A program made the position numbers and the translations under genes. Of a stretch of 64,000 nt of DNA, positions 55,095 to 61,794 are shown piece by piece (within the stretch, counting starts at the first letter, position 1; every line of letters starts with the position of its first letter). Origin of the DNA: CAVVST01 sp963750995 (GTDB taxonomy: Bacteria; Acidobacteriota; Vicinamibacteria; Vicinamibacterales; UBA2999); contig CAVVST010000005.1 of assembly GCA_963750995.1 (NCBI GenBank), positions 1,426,001 through 1,490,000 of the forward strand, read 5' to 3'. The notes below the pieces were generated by a model, which saw only the letters and a program-made list of their open reading frames with translations, did no database searches and was not told the DNA's origin.

Positions 55095-56078
55095 ATGCCT
55101 ATCCGCCAGATGACCGCCGCGGCGTTTGCCGCACTGCTGATTGGTTGGTCGGCAGCCTGCACCCTGGAAGCTCAGGCACGCGCCGAGGGGATGTTCGAGC
55201 GGACGCTCGCGGTCGGCAGTCCAGTGACGCTGGACATCCGAACGGGGTCGGGCAACATCGAAATTCACAGCGGGCAGGTAGACAGTGTGCGCATCGTCGG
55301 ACGCGTGCGCGCGGGACGGTCGTGGTTCAACGGGGACGTGGACGAACGGGTGCGGCGCATCGAGGCCGCGCCGCCCATCACTCAGAACGGGGACTCGGTT
55401 CGCATCGGCCCTGTTGAGGACGACCGTCTGTACCGGAATATCAGCATCAGCTACGACGTCACCGTGCCGATGGAGACGCGCGTGCAATCGCGCACCGGAT
55501 CGGGCGGCCAGACCGTCGCCGGGCTGAGCGGACCCGTCGAGGTGAGCACGGGTTCCGGCAGCCTGGTGCTTCGAGCGATCCGGGGCGACGTCCGCGCGTC
55601 AACCGGCTCGGGCACCTTGGAGATCGAGGACGTTGGCAACTTCGTGGGTCGTGCTGGAAGCGGCGGCATCACCGCCACGGCGGTTCGCGGCGCGGTCGAC
55701 GCCCGTTCCGGCAGTGGCAGTATCGACGTCAAACAGAACGGCGAAGCCGATGTCGCGGTGGAGACGGGATCCGGGGAGATCGACGTCAGCGGCGCTCGCC
55801 GGGCACTGCATGCCCGTGCCGGAAGCGGCTCGATTGAGGCCGAGGGACACCCGGCGGGAAACTGGGACGTCGAAACCGGGTCCGGCGGCATCAGGATCGA
55901 TTTCCCGGATGATTCAGCCTTCGAGCTGAACGTTCGGACGGGATCGGGGTCGATCAACACCAACCACCCACTGACCTTCGGTGCGGGGAACTCGCGGACC
56001 CGCCTGCGAGGAACCGTGCGCGGCGGCGGCGCGCGCGTCGATCTATCGACCGGATCAGGCTCGATTCAAATCGAGTAG
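55095..56078 (+). CDS. Secreted DUF4097-like protein with GSGS ladder
   Basis: 327 aa. Signal or lipoprotein-like leader (FAALLIGWSAACTLEAQ), then an almost purely repetitive ladder: LDIRTGSGNIEIHSG, VSTGSGSLVLRAI, ASTGSGTLEIEDV, GRAGSGGITATAV, ARSGSGSIDVKQN, VETGSGEIDVSGA, ARAGSGSIEAEGH, VETGSGGIRIDF, VRTGSGSINTNHP and LSTGSGSIQIE. One turn every 17-24 residues fits a right-handed beta-helix or stacked-sheet adhesin. The GAGGAG-spaced ATG at 55095 is preferred over the GTG at 55089. A hairpin begins at its stop codon. Confidence 0.85.
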   Translation: MPIRQMTAAAFAALLIGWSAACTLEAQARAEGMFERTLAVGSPVTLDIRTGSGNIEIHSGQVDSVRIVGRVRAGRSWFNGDVDERVRRIEAAPPITQNGDSVRIGPVEDDRLYRNISISYDVTVPMETRVQSRTGSGGQTVAGLSGPVEVSTGSGSLVLRAIRGDVRASTGSGTLEIEDVGNFVGRAGSGGITATAVRGAVDARSGSGSIDVKQNGEADVAVETGSGEIDVSGARRALHARAGSGSIEAEGHPAGNWDVETGSGGIRIDFPDDSAFELNVRTGSGSINTNHPLTFGAGNSRTRLRGTVRGGGARVDLSTGSGSIQIE

Positions 56079-56097
56079 GCGGACCTGAAGGTTCGCC
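56078..56097. terminator. Hairpin between convergent genes
   Basis: GGCGGACC (56078-56085) pairs with GGTTCGCC (56090-56097) around a TGAA loop with one G-U pair. It begins on the last base of the stop codon and separates the DUF4097-like gene from the convergent cytochrome gene. No T tract. Confidence 0.4.
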
Positions 56098-56105
56098 TCC
56101 ACGGT

Positions 56106-57212
56106 TCACTCCTGGGCCGTGAGGCTTTCAATCCACTCGGTGACGAGCGCAATGGCTTCCTTGTCGTGCAGGACGGTTCCGAGCGGCGGCATCTGCGTCG
56201 AGGGGCGGCGCGACTTCATGCGGACGAGGATGGCGCTCAGTTCTGGTGCGCCCGGCGTGACGTACTGGCTCGCGGCTTCGGGCACATTCGGGATCTGCCA
56301 CTTCGAAGTCGGCCTTAACAGATCCGGTGATTCAGGGGTGCGCGGGTGCGAGGGTGCGGGGTGCGAGGGTGAGGCGGACGCCTTCAGCAGCAGTCCAAGG
56401 TTCGCGATCGAGCTGTCCTGATTGTGGCAGCTGCCGCAGTTGGTCGAAAGATACCCGAGGACGGAGCGCGTGCGCGCGTCTGGCGCGGCGATGCGCGGCG
56501 GGGCCGCGACCAGCTCCGGCCGCGCGGGTTCGAGCACGTGTTCGTCCGCCAGCGTCCGCAGCGTCATCATGTCGTCGGCGAGCGATTCGGCATGCGGAGC
56601 GCCGGGGTCGCGATCGGTCGAGAGCTGGAGCGCCGAGAATCCCAGAATCTGAGTCCGGCCGACGCTGGACACGACGGGCGACGGAGTGTCGACGCCGGAT
56701 GTGACAGGACCATCGGAGTCGTGGCACGCGCGGCAGTCGGTCACCGCCGGGATGCTATGGAACTTGCCTGGTGCGATCTCCGCGACGTTCGGCAGCCCGT
56801 CCGCCGGCGCCAGAATCGCGTCGGTCTGGGCTTCGTTCCAGGCGTAGCTCGCGAACGTCCACGAGCCGTCGCCGTTCTTCCGCAGGAACCGCGTCTCCAC
56901 CTTGCGGCCGCCGAACCGGAATTCCTTCCAGAACCGCGTCCCCGCCGGAAAGTCCCATCGATCGAGGTTGCGCGTGTCGATGGTCGCGCCGTCCGGCAGC
57001 CGCACCCACCGCGACTTCGCCGCGCCGTCACTCCAGAGCGGATACTGCGGCGAGAAGGGACGGTTGCGTGGGTCGATCACGTTCGTCCCCTTTCCGGTGT
57101 AGAGCCCGGTCTCCGAGAGCAGCCGCGGCGGCGCCGACGGGATGTGCGAGGCGCTGACCGCCGCGGCCAGGAAGAGCGACGCGGCGATGCCCTGCAGCAC
57201 ACGGGGGCCCAT
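56106..57212 (-). CDS. Diheme c-type cytochrome-like secreted protein
   Basis: 368 aa from the ATG at 57212, which shares bases with the stop of the upstream cytochrome gene. Signal peptide (GIAASLFLAAAVSAS). Two haem-binding motifs, CRACH (about 165) and CGSCH (about 265). The N-terminal region SETGLYTGKGTNVIDPRNRP, FSPQYPLWSDGAAKSRWVRL, WDFPAGTRFWKEFRFGGRKV matches the conserved hypothetical diheme family with a fixed PLWSDGA motif. The C-terminus has ILVRMKSRRPSTQMPPLGT, a Met-containing loop that may ligate haem. Probably periplasmic electron transfer. A short Ser/Pro/His-rich stretch after the second haem site is a G-rich DNA repeat read in frame. Confidence 0.85.
   Translation of the reverse strand: MGPRVLQGIAASLFLAAAVSASHIPSAPPRLLSETGLYTGKGTNVIDPRNRPFSPQYPLWSDGAAKSRWVRLPDGATIDTRNLDRWDFPAGTRFWKEFRFGGRKVETRFLRKNGDGSWTFASYAWNEAQTDAILAPADGLPNVAEIAPGKFHSIPAVTDCRACHDSDGPVTSGVDTPSPVVSSVGRTQILGFSALQLSTDRDPGAPHAESLADDMMTLRTLADEHVLEPARPELVAAPPRIAAPDARTRSVLGYLSTNCGSCHNQDSSIANLGLLLKASASPSHPAPSHPRTPESPDLLRPTSKWQIPNVPEAASQYVTPGAPELSAILVRMKSRRPSTQMPPLGTVLHDKEAIALVTEWIESLTAQE
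56335..56371. repeat. G-rich short tandem repeat inside the cytochrome gene
   Basis: About five units of the form G(A/C/G)GGGTGC, seven to eight bases long. On the minus strand it encodes the low-complexity SHPAPSHPRTP stretch and keeps the frame. A shorter GGTGCGGGGTGCGG patch occurs in the S8 protease gene at about 38634. Confidence 0.65.
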
Positions 57213-57808
57213 TACTGAATCTCCTGCTCCGGCGGATCGATCGGCGCGGGCACCTTGTTGTGCACCGCCGGAATCGACTGCAGGTAGGCGAACACCGACT
57301 TGATGTCCTCGTCGGTCAGCGCCTTCAGGTTGAAGTACGGCATCGGCGGGAGCAGCGGTCTTCCTTTCCCCTGGTGCCGGCCGGTCTTCATCGTCGCGAT
57401 GAACATCTCCTCGGTCCACTCGCCGAGGCCGGTCTCCGTGTCCGGCGTCAGGTTGGCGGTGAAGCTCACACCCCATGGGCCGGCAAATGACGTCATCGTG
57501 GCCGCGCCGGTCCAGCCCCAGAGTCCCGCCGGCAGCGCCGGCGCCGGCGGCATCGTCAGCTGCTGCGGATGACCGCTGAGCATGCGCGACATGTCGGGCT
57601 CCGGTCCCTTCGGCCCCAGCTTCCACGGCGTGTGGCAGTCGTTGCAGCCGCCGAACGAGACGAGATATTCGCCCCGAACCACGCGGGCCGACCTGGCGGA
57701 CGAGCCGTCGGGCGTGGACGCACCCTCGGACGTGGCGCGGGCCAGCATCGTCGAGAACAGCGTGATCGTGAGAATCAGGAACGGAATCGCGAGGCGGCTC
57801 TTGAACAT
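57212..57808 (-). CDS. Monohaem cytochrome c family protein
   Basis: 198 aa. Start chosen at the third of three close ATGs (57808), six bases after AAGGAG. Signal peptide (LAIPFLILTITLFSTMLARA). One haem site in SFGGCNDCHTPW, and the distal part FIATMKTGRHQGKGRPLLPP with PYFNLKALTDEDIKSVFAYL is the family C-terminus, supplying the Met ligand region. Similar proteins accompany dehydrogenases or oxidases as soluble electron carriers. Its stop overlaps the start of the diheme gene, so the two are one operon; no dehydrogenase partner lies next to them. Confidence 0.88.
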   Translation of the reverse strand: MFKSRLAIPFLILTITLFSTMLARATSEGASTPDGSSARSARVVRGEYLVSFGGCNDCHTPWKLGPKGPEPDMSRMLSGHPQQLTMPPAPALPAGLWGWTGAATMTSFAGPWGVSFTANLTPDTETGLGEWTEEMFIATMKTGRHQGKGRPLLPPMPYFNLKALTDEDIKSVFAYLQSIPAVHNKVPAPIDPPEQEIQ

Positions 57809-57954
57809 CGTCATCTCCTTCATCTGTGTGACGAGGCCACTGTAGCGAGCCGTGAGAGGGCTGAAACCTAAGTCTTTCCTACTGGTATCCTAAATAAACC
57901 TTAAGCGCCGTTCGGTTCCGCCGAAGCGGGCCACGAAGTACCTCATCTAAACCC

Positions 57955-58410
57955 ATGATCGACAAGGAATTGGCGGCGTTTCTCGAGGAAGGCATCGCCA
58001 TCCAGATCGGCACCAGGAGCGCCGGCCTCGAGCCGAATGGCGCGCGCGTGGTCGCCGTCAGGGTGGAGGCCAACGGGACGCACATCGTGGCGTTCGTGCC
58101 GGAACGCGCGATCAAGGTCGTGACGTCGGATCTCGAGGCCAACGGCCAGGCGGCACTGGTCTTCGCCCGCCCGCCCGACGAGCGATCGTGCCAGGTGAAA
58201 GGCGTCTTCGAGGGAATGGATGCCGCCGGCAGCGCCGACGAGGGTTTCGTGCGCGATCAGTGGCGTCGCTGGCTCGAACGGCTGACGACGATCGGACTGC
58301 CGCTCTCGACGCTCGAAGGCTGGGACGTGTGGCCATGCGTCGCGGTACGACTTCGTGTCACTGCACTCTTCAACCAGACGCCCGGGCCCAACGCGGGCGC
58401 GGTGTTATGA
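57955..58410 (+). CDS. PNPOx-like flavin-binding split-barrel protein
   Basis: 151 aa. A split beta-barrel of the pyridoxamine-5'-phosphate-oxidase type: LAAFLEEGIAIQIGTRSAGL, ARVVAVRVEANGTHIVAFVP, NGQAALVFARPPDERSCQVK. The catalytic residues of true PdxH are not evident, so it is more likely a FMN, haem or F420-type binding protein. The stop overlaps the ATG of the PNPOx-GAF gene (ATGA), so the two are translationally coupled and probably act together. Confidence 0.8.
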   Translation: MIDKELAAFLEEGIAIQIGTRSAGLEPNGARVVAVRVEANGTHIVAFVPERAIKVVTSDLEANGQAALVFARPPDERSCQVKGVFEGMDAAGSADEGFVRDQWRRWLERLTTIGLPLSTLEGWDVWPCVAVRLRVTALFNQTPGPNAGAVL

Positions 58411-59834
58411 CCCCCCTTCGCCCGGACGCTTCGGCGGGGCAAGCGCTGGGGCTCGAGGCCATGGCCTCGTGCTTTCAGGGACTGATCCCGGCGGCGCTCT
58501 TCACCTGTTCGAAGGACGGCACGCCGAACGCGGCGTTCCTCAGTCACGTGGACTACGTGGATCCGACGCACGTCGCGCTGTCGTTCCAGTTCTTCAACAA
58601 GAGCAAACGCAACATCGCCGAGAATCCGCAGGCGCTGGTGCGGCTGATCGACCCCGACACCAGCCAGGGCTGGCGGCTCAAGCTCCGCTATGTCCGGTCC
58701 GAAACCGATGGCCCGGTCTTCGAGCGGATGGCGCTGCGCATCGAAGCGATCGCCTCCTATTCCGGCCTCAAGGGCATCTTCAAGCTGCTCGCCGCCGATA
58801 TCTACGAAGTGCTGGCGGTGGAGCCGGTCGCCGACGAGCCGGCGATGGAGGTGGCGACGCAGCGCCGATCCGGCGTTGATCCGGTGTTCACGATGCAGGC
58901 ACTGCAGGATCTCTCGACGCGGATCCATCGCGCCGATTCGCTCGAGCGGCTGCTCGATTCAATCCTCGAAGGACTCGAAGCCAGCTTCGGATTCGAGCAT
59001 TCAATGATCCTGGTGTCCACGATCGAAGAAGGCACCTACGTCACCATTGCCAGCCGTGGTTATCCGGAGACAGGCGTCGGCGCCGAGGCGCGGCTCGGCG
59101 AAGGCATCATCGGCATGGTGGCGGAAGCGCGGAAGCCAATCCGGATTTCGGGGTTGATCCGGCAGATGCTGTATGCGCTGGCCGTGCAGAAGCGCGCGCA
59201 CGAGCAGGGGATCGTCGCCTCGCAGCGCATTCCCCTCCCCGGACTGCCCCAGCCCGACAGCCAGCTCGGCGTGCCGTTGCTCGTACGAGGCGAACTTGTC
59301 GGCGTGCTCTGCATCGAGAGCACCCACCCGTACAGGTTTCACGAGGAAGACAAGACGACGATCGAGCTGCTCGGCAGCTATCTCGCGATCGCGATCCAGA
59401 ACATGCAGCTCACCGAGCGCTCTGCGGCAGATGCCGCCGGCGAACCGGCGCGCGCCGCCGCATCCACTGCTGCCGCGCTAGCGAAACCGTCGCCAAAGCC
59501 GACACACGCCGGGTCACGGGAACTCGCTTACTACACCGGCGAGGAGTGCATCTTGGTCGACGGCGAGTACCTGATCCGCAGCCTGCCTGCCAAAATCCTG
59601 TGGCGGCTGCTGCGCCGGCGCACGACTGAAGGGCGCGCGGAGTTCACCAATCGTGAGCTGCGGCTCGACAAATCGCTGAACCTGCCGGAGTGGAAGGACA
59701 ACCTCGAAACACGACTGCTCCTGTTGCGTCGCCGGCTGGATCAGAAATGTCCCGACATCCGCATCATCCCGAAGGGCCGCGGACGGTTCGCGCTCGAGCT
59801 GGGGTGCGAAGTGGCTCTTATCGAACGTCCTTAA
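58407..59834 (+). CDS. PNPOx-GAF regulator with C-terminal winged-helix-like domain
   Basis: 475 aa. Domains in order: PNPOx-like split barrel (about 10-140: LIPAALFTCSKDGTPNAAFL, SFQFFNKSKRNIAENPQALV); linker helix (ALQDLSTRIHRADSLERLLD); GAF (about 175-335: LEASFGFEHSMILVSTIEEG, ARLGEGIIGMVAEARKPIRI, LGVPLLVRGELVGVLCIEST); Ala-rich linker; and a C-terminal domain (about 370-475: YYTGEECILVDGEYLIRSLP, AKILWRLLRRRTTEGR, FTNRELRLDKSLNLPEWKDN, LETRLLLLRRRLDQ) shaped like a winged helix. This suggests a cytoplasmic sensor that reads a flavin or small-molecule state and gives a DNA-binding output (inference). Overlaps its PNPOx neighbour by 4 bp. Confidence 0.85.
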   Translation: MTPLRPDASAGQALGLEAMASCFQGLIPAALFTCSKDGTPNAAFLSHVDYVDPTHVALSFQFFNKSKRNIAENPQALVRLIDPDTSQGWRLKLRYVRSETDGPVFERMALRIEAIASYSGLKGIFKLLAADIYEVLAVEPVADEPAMEVATQRRSGVDPVFTMQALQDLSTRIHRADSLERLLDSILEGLEASFGFEHSMILVSTIEEGTYVTIASRGYPETGVGAEARLGEGIIGMVAEARKPIRISGLIRQMLYALAVQKRAHEQGIVASQRIPLPGLPQPDSQLGVPLLVRGELVGVLCIESTHPYRFHEEDKTTIELLGSYLAIAIQNMQLTERSAADAAGEPARAAASTAAALAKPSPKPTHAGSRELAYYTGEECILVDGEYLIRSLPAKILWRLLRRRTTEGRAEFTNRELRLDKSLNLPEWKDNLETRLLLLRRRLDQKCPDIRIIPKGRGRFALELGCEVALIERP

Positions 59835-59872
59835 TCGCCGGAAGGAAGGGCGTTTGCTTATCTTTTGCCATC

Positions 59873-60046
59873 ATGGCCAACGCGACTCTCTCCCCCAAGG
59901 AGCTGGCTAATCTGCTGGCACGTCTCGACGACGCGCAACGCATGATGGACGACGTGCGTAACCAGCTGATCAGAGCCATGGCGGCGCGGCGCCGGCCGCC
60001 CATGGACGCACGGCCCGGCCGCCCCGTCCCACGGCAGCGCCGATAA
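59873..60046 (+). CDS. Small basic protein, unknown
   Basis: 57 aa from the ATG at 59873. A helical N-terminal half (SPKELANLLARLDDAQRMMD) and an Arg/Pro-rich tail (AARRRPPMDARPGRPVPRQR). GGAAGGAAGGG upstream could be a distant ribosome-binding site. No family recognised. It is on the same strand between a sensor protein and a receiver protein, about 40 bp and 90 bp away. It may be a real accessory peptide or a chance frame. Confidence 0.5.
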   Translation: MANATLSPKELANLLARLDDAQRMMDDVRNQLIRAMAARRRPPMDARPGRPVPRQRR

Positions 60047-60133
60047 ACGGTTCGACCCACTTCATCAGTTCTCTGTGGTCCGGTGGTCCGGCCGGGCACG
60101 GTTCGTGCCTCAGCCCAGCCGAGGATCAACACG

Positions 60134-60678
60134 ATGGCTGCTGGAGAGATGGTGCTGCTCGTCAACGATATCCCGGATCACGTCGCCTCGTATCAGCGCG
60201 CGCTGACGAACCACGGTTTCCGCGTGCGTCTGGCGCGCACCGGAAAAGACGCGCTTGATATGGTGAAAGAGAAGATTCCCGAGTGCGCAGTGATTGACCT
60301 GCGCCTGCCCGACATGTCGGGGTGGGACCTCTGCCGCGAGATGAAGGAACAGCACAAGCCGGCGAAGGAAATGCCGATCGTGGTGCTGACGCCCGACGTT
60401 TCGAAGATGTGCGCCGCGGACAGCGCGAAGGCGGGCTGCGATGCGTGGCTGGCTCATCCGACTGTCGCCGAGGACCTGGTCCTTACGATTCGGCGCGTGC
60501 TCGAACTCGAGTCAGCGTCGCCAGAGACACTGGACGAGGCGCTGCTCCATCTCATCCACTGCACAGCCTGCGGATCGGACCAGGTGCGGCCCACGCTGCG
60601 GATGGGTGGAATTCAGGTACCTACTGCTGCAAAGGATGTGGATTCTGCTGGCGGGCGGAAACGCTGCGTCCACACTGA
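60134..60678 (+). CDS. Receiver-domain protein with C-terminal zinc ribbon, one frameshift
   Basis: The N-terminal CheY-like domain VLLVNDIPDHVASYQRAL has ND instead of DD in the acidic pocket. The phospho-Asp is in CAVIDLRLPDMSGWD, then VVLTPD, but the conserved Lys of the last loop is replaced (CDAWLAHPTV). The tail begins HCTACGSDQVRPTLRMGGIQ. Two bases later the frame must shift (about 60620) to read YCCKGCGFCWRAETLRPH and stop at 60678, completing a C-x2-C..C-x2-C zinc ribbon. Uncorrected, the frame ends at 60688. Degenerate acidic pocket and missing Lys suggest phosphorylation-independent signalling. Probably works with the PNPOx-GAF regulator upstream. Confidence 0.8.
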
Positions 60679-60683
60679 GTCGG

Positions 60684-60775
60684 GCTGAAACCGGACACTA
60701 CACGGTCCGGCTGAAGCCGGACACTCCGCGGTGAACGCAGGCACTGAAGCCGGACACTACGCGGTGAACGCAGGC
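60684..60775. repeat. REP-like elements, GTCCGGCTGAAGCCGGAC family, tandem partial copies
   Basis: Three partial copies in a row. CTGAAACCGGACACTAC opens the stretch at 60685; GTCCGGCTGAAGCCGGACACT follows at about 60706-60725 with a perfect 8-bp stem; CTGAAGCCGGACACTACGCG comes last. The last two are linked by a direct duplication of CGCGGTGAACGCAGG, which is the 3' end of the minus-strand dehydrogenase gene. That gene's TAG stop (60757-60759) is part of the element. Confidence 0.8.
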
Positions 60776-61752
60776 AGACGCATGTCGCGCATCGTCCTCA
60801 GCCCAGGCGGCGCGTTTATGACCGCGGCAATAGAGTTGACCGTCATCGCGGCCGTGGCGATGTCGCCGTGCACGCCGCCCTCGATCTTCGAATAGATCCG
60901 CGGCGACCCCTCGACCAGCACGGAATCGTACGACTCCGGGGCGCCAAGGTAGGCCTCGAGGTGCAGCCGGATGCGGGGCTCACCTTTCACGTAGCCGACG
61001 CCGTCCTGGACGATCCCGGCGACATAGCCCGGATCCACGGCCAGCAGCTCGCTGGCGACCGGCTGGTCCGCCATCTTCGGCGTGATGTCGTCGGTGACCC
61101 GCTCCACTTTCCAGCCGAGGGCCGCGGCGATCATGTGAATCGATTCGGTGAAGCCGACGTGTCGGAGCGTGCCGTTGTCGACGCCGCGCTTGAACTGCTC
61201 CCGGGTCAGCCCGGCGCCGATCTTCTGCTGAAAGGGCAGCCGGCGGACGCGCGCATCCTGCACGCGGTGTACTTCCACGCGATCGACCCGCTCGCATACC
61301 GACGTCAGCGCGATCGGCAGCGCGTCCATCACGAAACCGGGATTCACCCCGGTGCCCAGGACCGCGACCTTCGCCTTCCGCGCCGCCTCGTCGAGCCGCT
61401 TCGCCAGGCTCCGATTTGACGGCGCCGGATAAGCAGCCTCCTCGGTCGTCGTGATAATCGGCACGCGGTGCTTGAGCACCTCCTCGAACTGCGGCATCAC
61501 GCGCTTCAGCGACGAGAGGGTGCACAGGATCGCGACGTCGGGACGCGTGGCTTTCAGCGTCTTCCCAATGCTGTCCGTCACCTTGACCCGCAGCCGGCGT
61601 CCCATCTCCAGGGCCTCGCCAGCGTCCTTTCCCACTTTCAGCGGATCGACGTCGACGGCGCCGACGATCTGAAACCCTTTTCGTTCCACGAGCTGCTTCG
61701 CCACAGCCGCTCCGATCGGCCCGAGACCGACCAGCACTACACGAATCGCCAT
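60757..61752 (-). CDS. 2,4-diaminopentanoate dehydrogenase-like NAD(P)-dependent enzyme
   Basis: 331 aa. The Rossmann fold opens IRVVLVGLGPIGAAVAKQLV, followed by VGAVDVDPLKVGKDAGEALE, LCTLSSLKRVMPQFEEVLKH, PIITTTEEAAYPAP and GTGVNPGFVMDALPIALTSV, the pattern of the dihydrodipicolinate-reductase/DAPDH family. Ord-type members act in oxidative ornithine breakdown; others of the family use other amines, so I do not fix the substrate. The ATG at 61752 has a GGAGG site; a TTG precedes it. The end lies in a duplicated REP-like stretch. It is divergent from the M1 peptidase gene (start 61795, gap 42 bp). Confidence 0.83.
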   Translation of the reverse strand: MAIRVVLVGLGPIGAAVAKQLVERKGFQIVGAVDVDPLKVGKDAGEALEMGRRLRVKVTDSIGKTLKATRPDVAILCTLSSLKRVMPQFEEVLKHRVPIITTTEEAAYPAPSNRSLAKRLDEAARKAKVAVLGTGVNPGFVMDALPIALTSVCERVDRVEVHRVQDARVRRLPFQQKIGAGLTREQFKRGVDNGTLRHVGFTESIHMIAAALGWKVERVTDDITPKMADQPVASELLAVDPGYVAGIVQDGVGYVKGEPRIRLHLEAYLGAPESYDSVLVEGSPRIYSKIEGGVHGDIATAAMTVNSIAAVINAPPGLRTMRDMRLPAFTA

Positions 61753-61777
61753 CAACGCCTCCGCCAGAAGGACCGAT

Positions 61778-61783
61778 TATAGA
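61778..61783 (+). promoter_or_regulatory. TATAGA -10-like box upstream of the M1 peptidase gene
   Basis: GATTATAGAATGC lies 11 bp before the ATG at 61795, which would leave a leader of only about five bases. No ribosome-binding site is seen. Similar spacing as at 42440 and 22714. Confidence 0.4.
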
Positions 61784-61794
61784 ATGCACGCACC

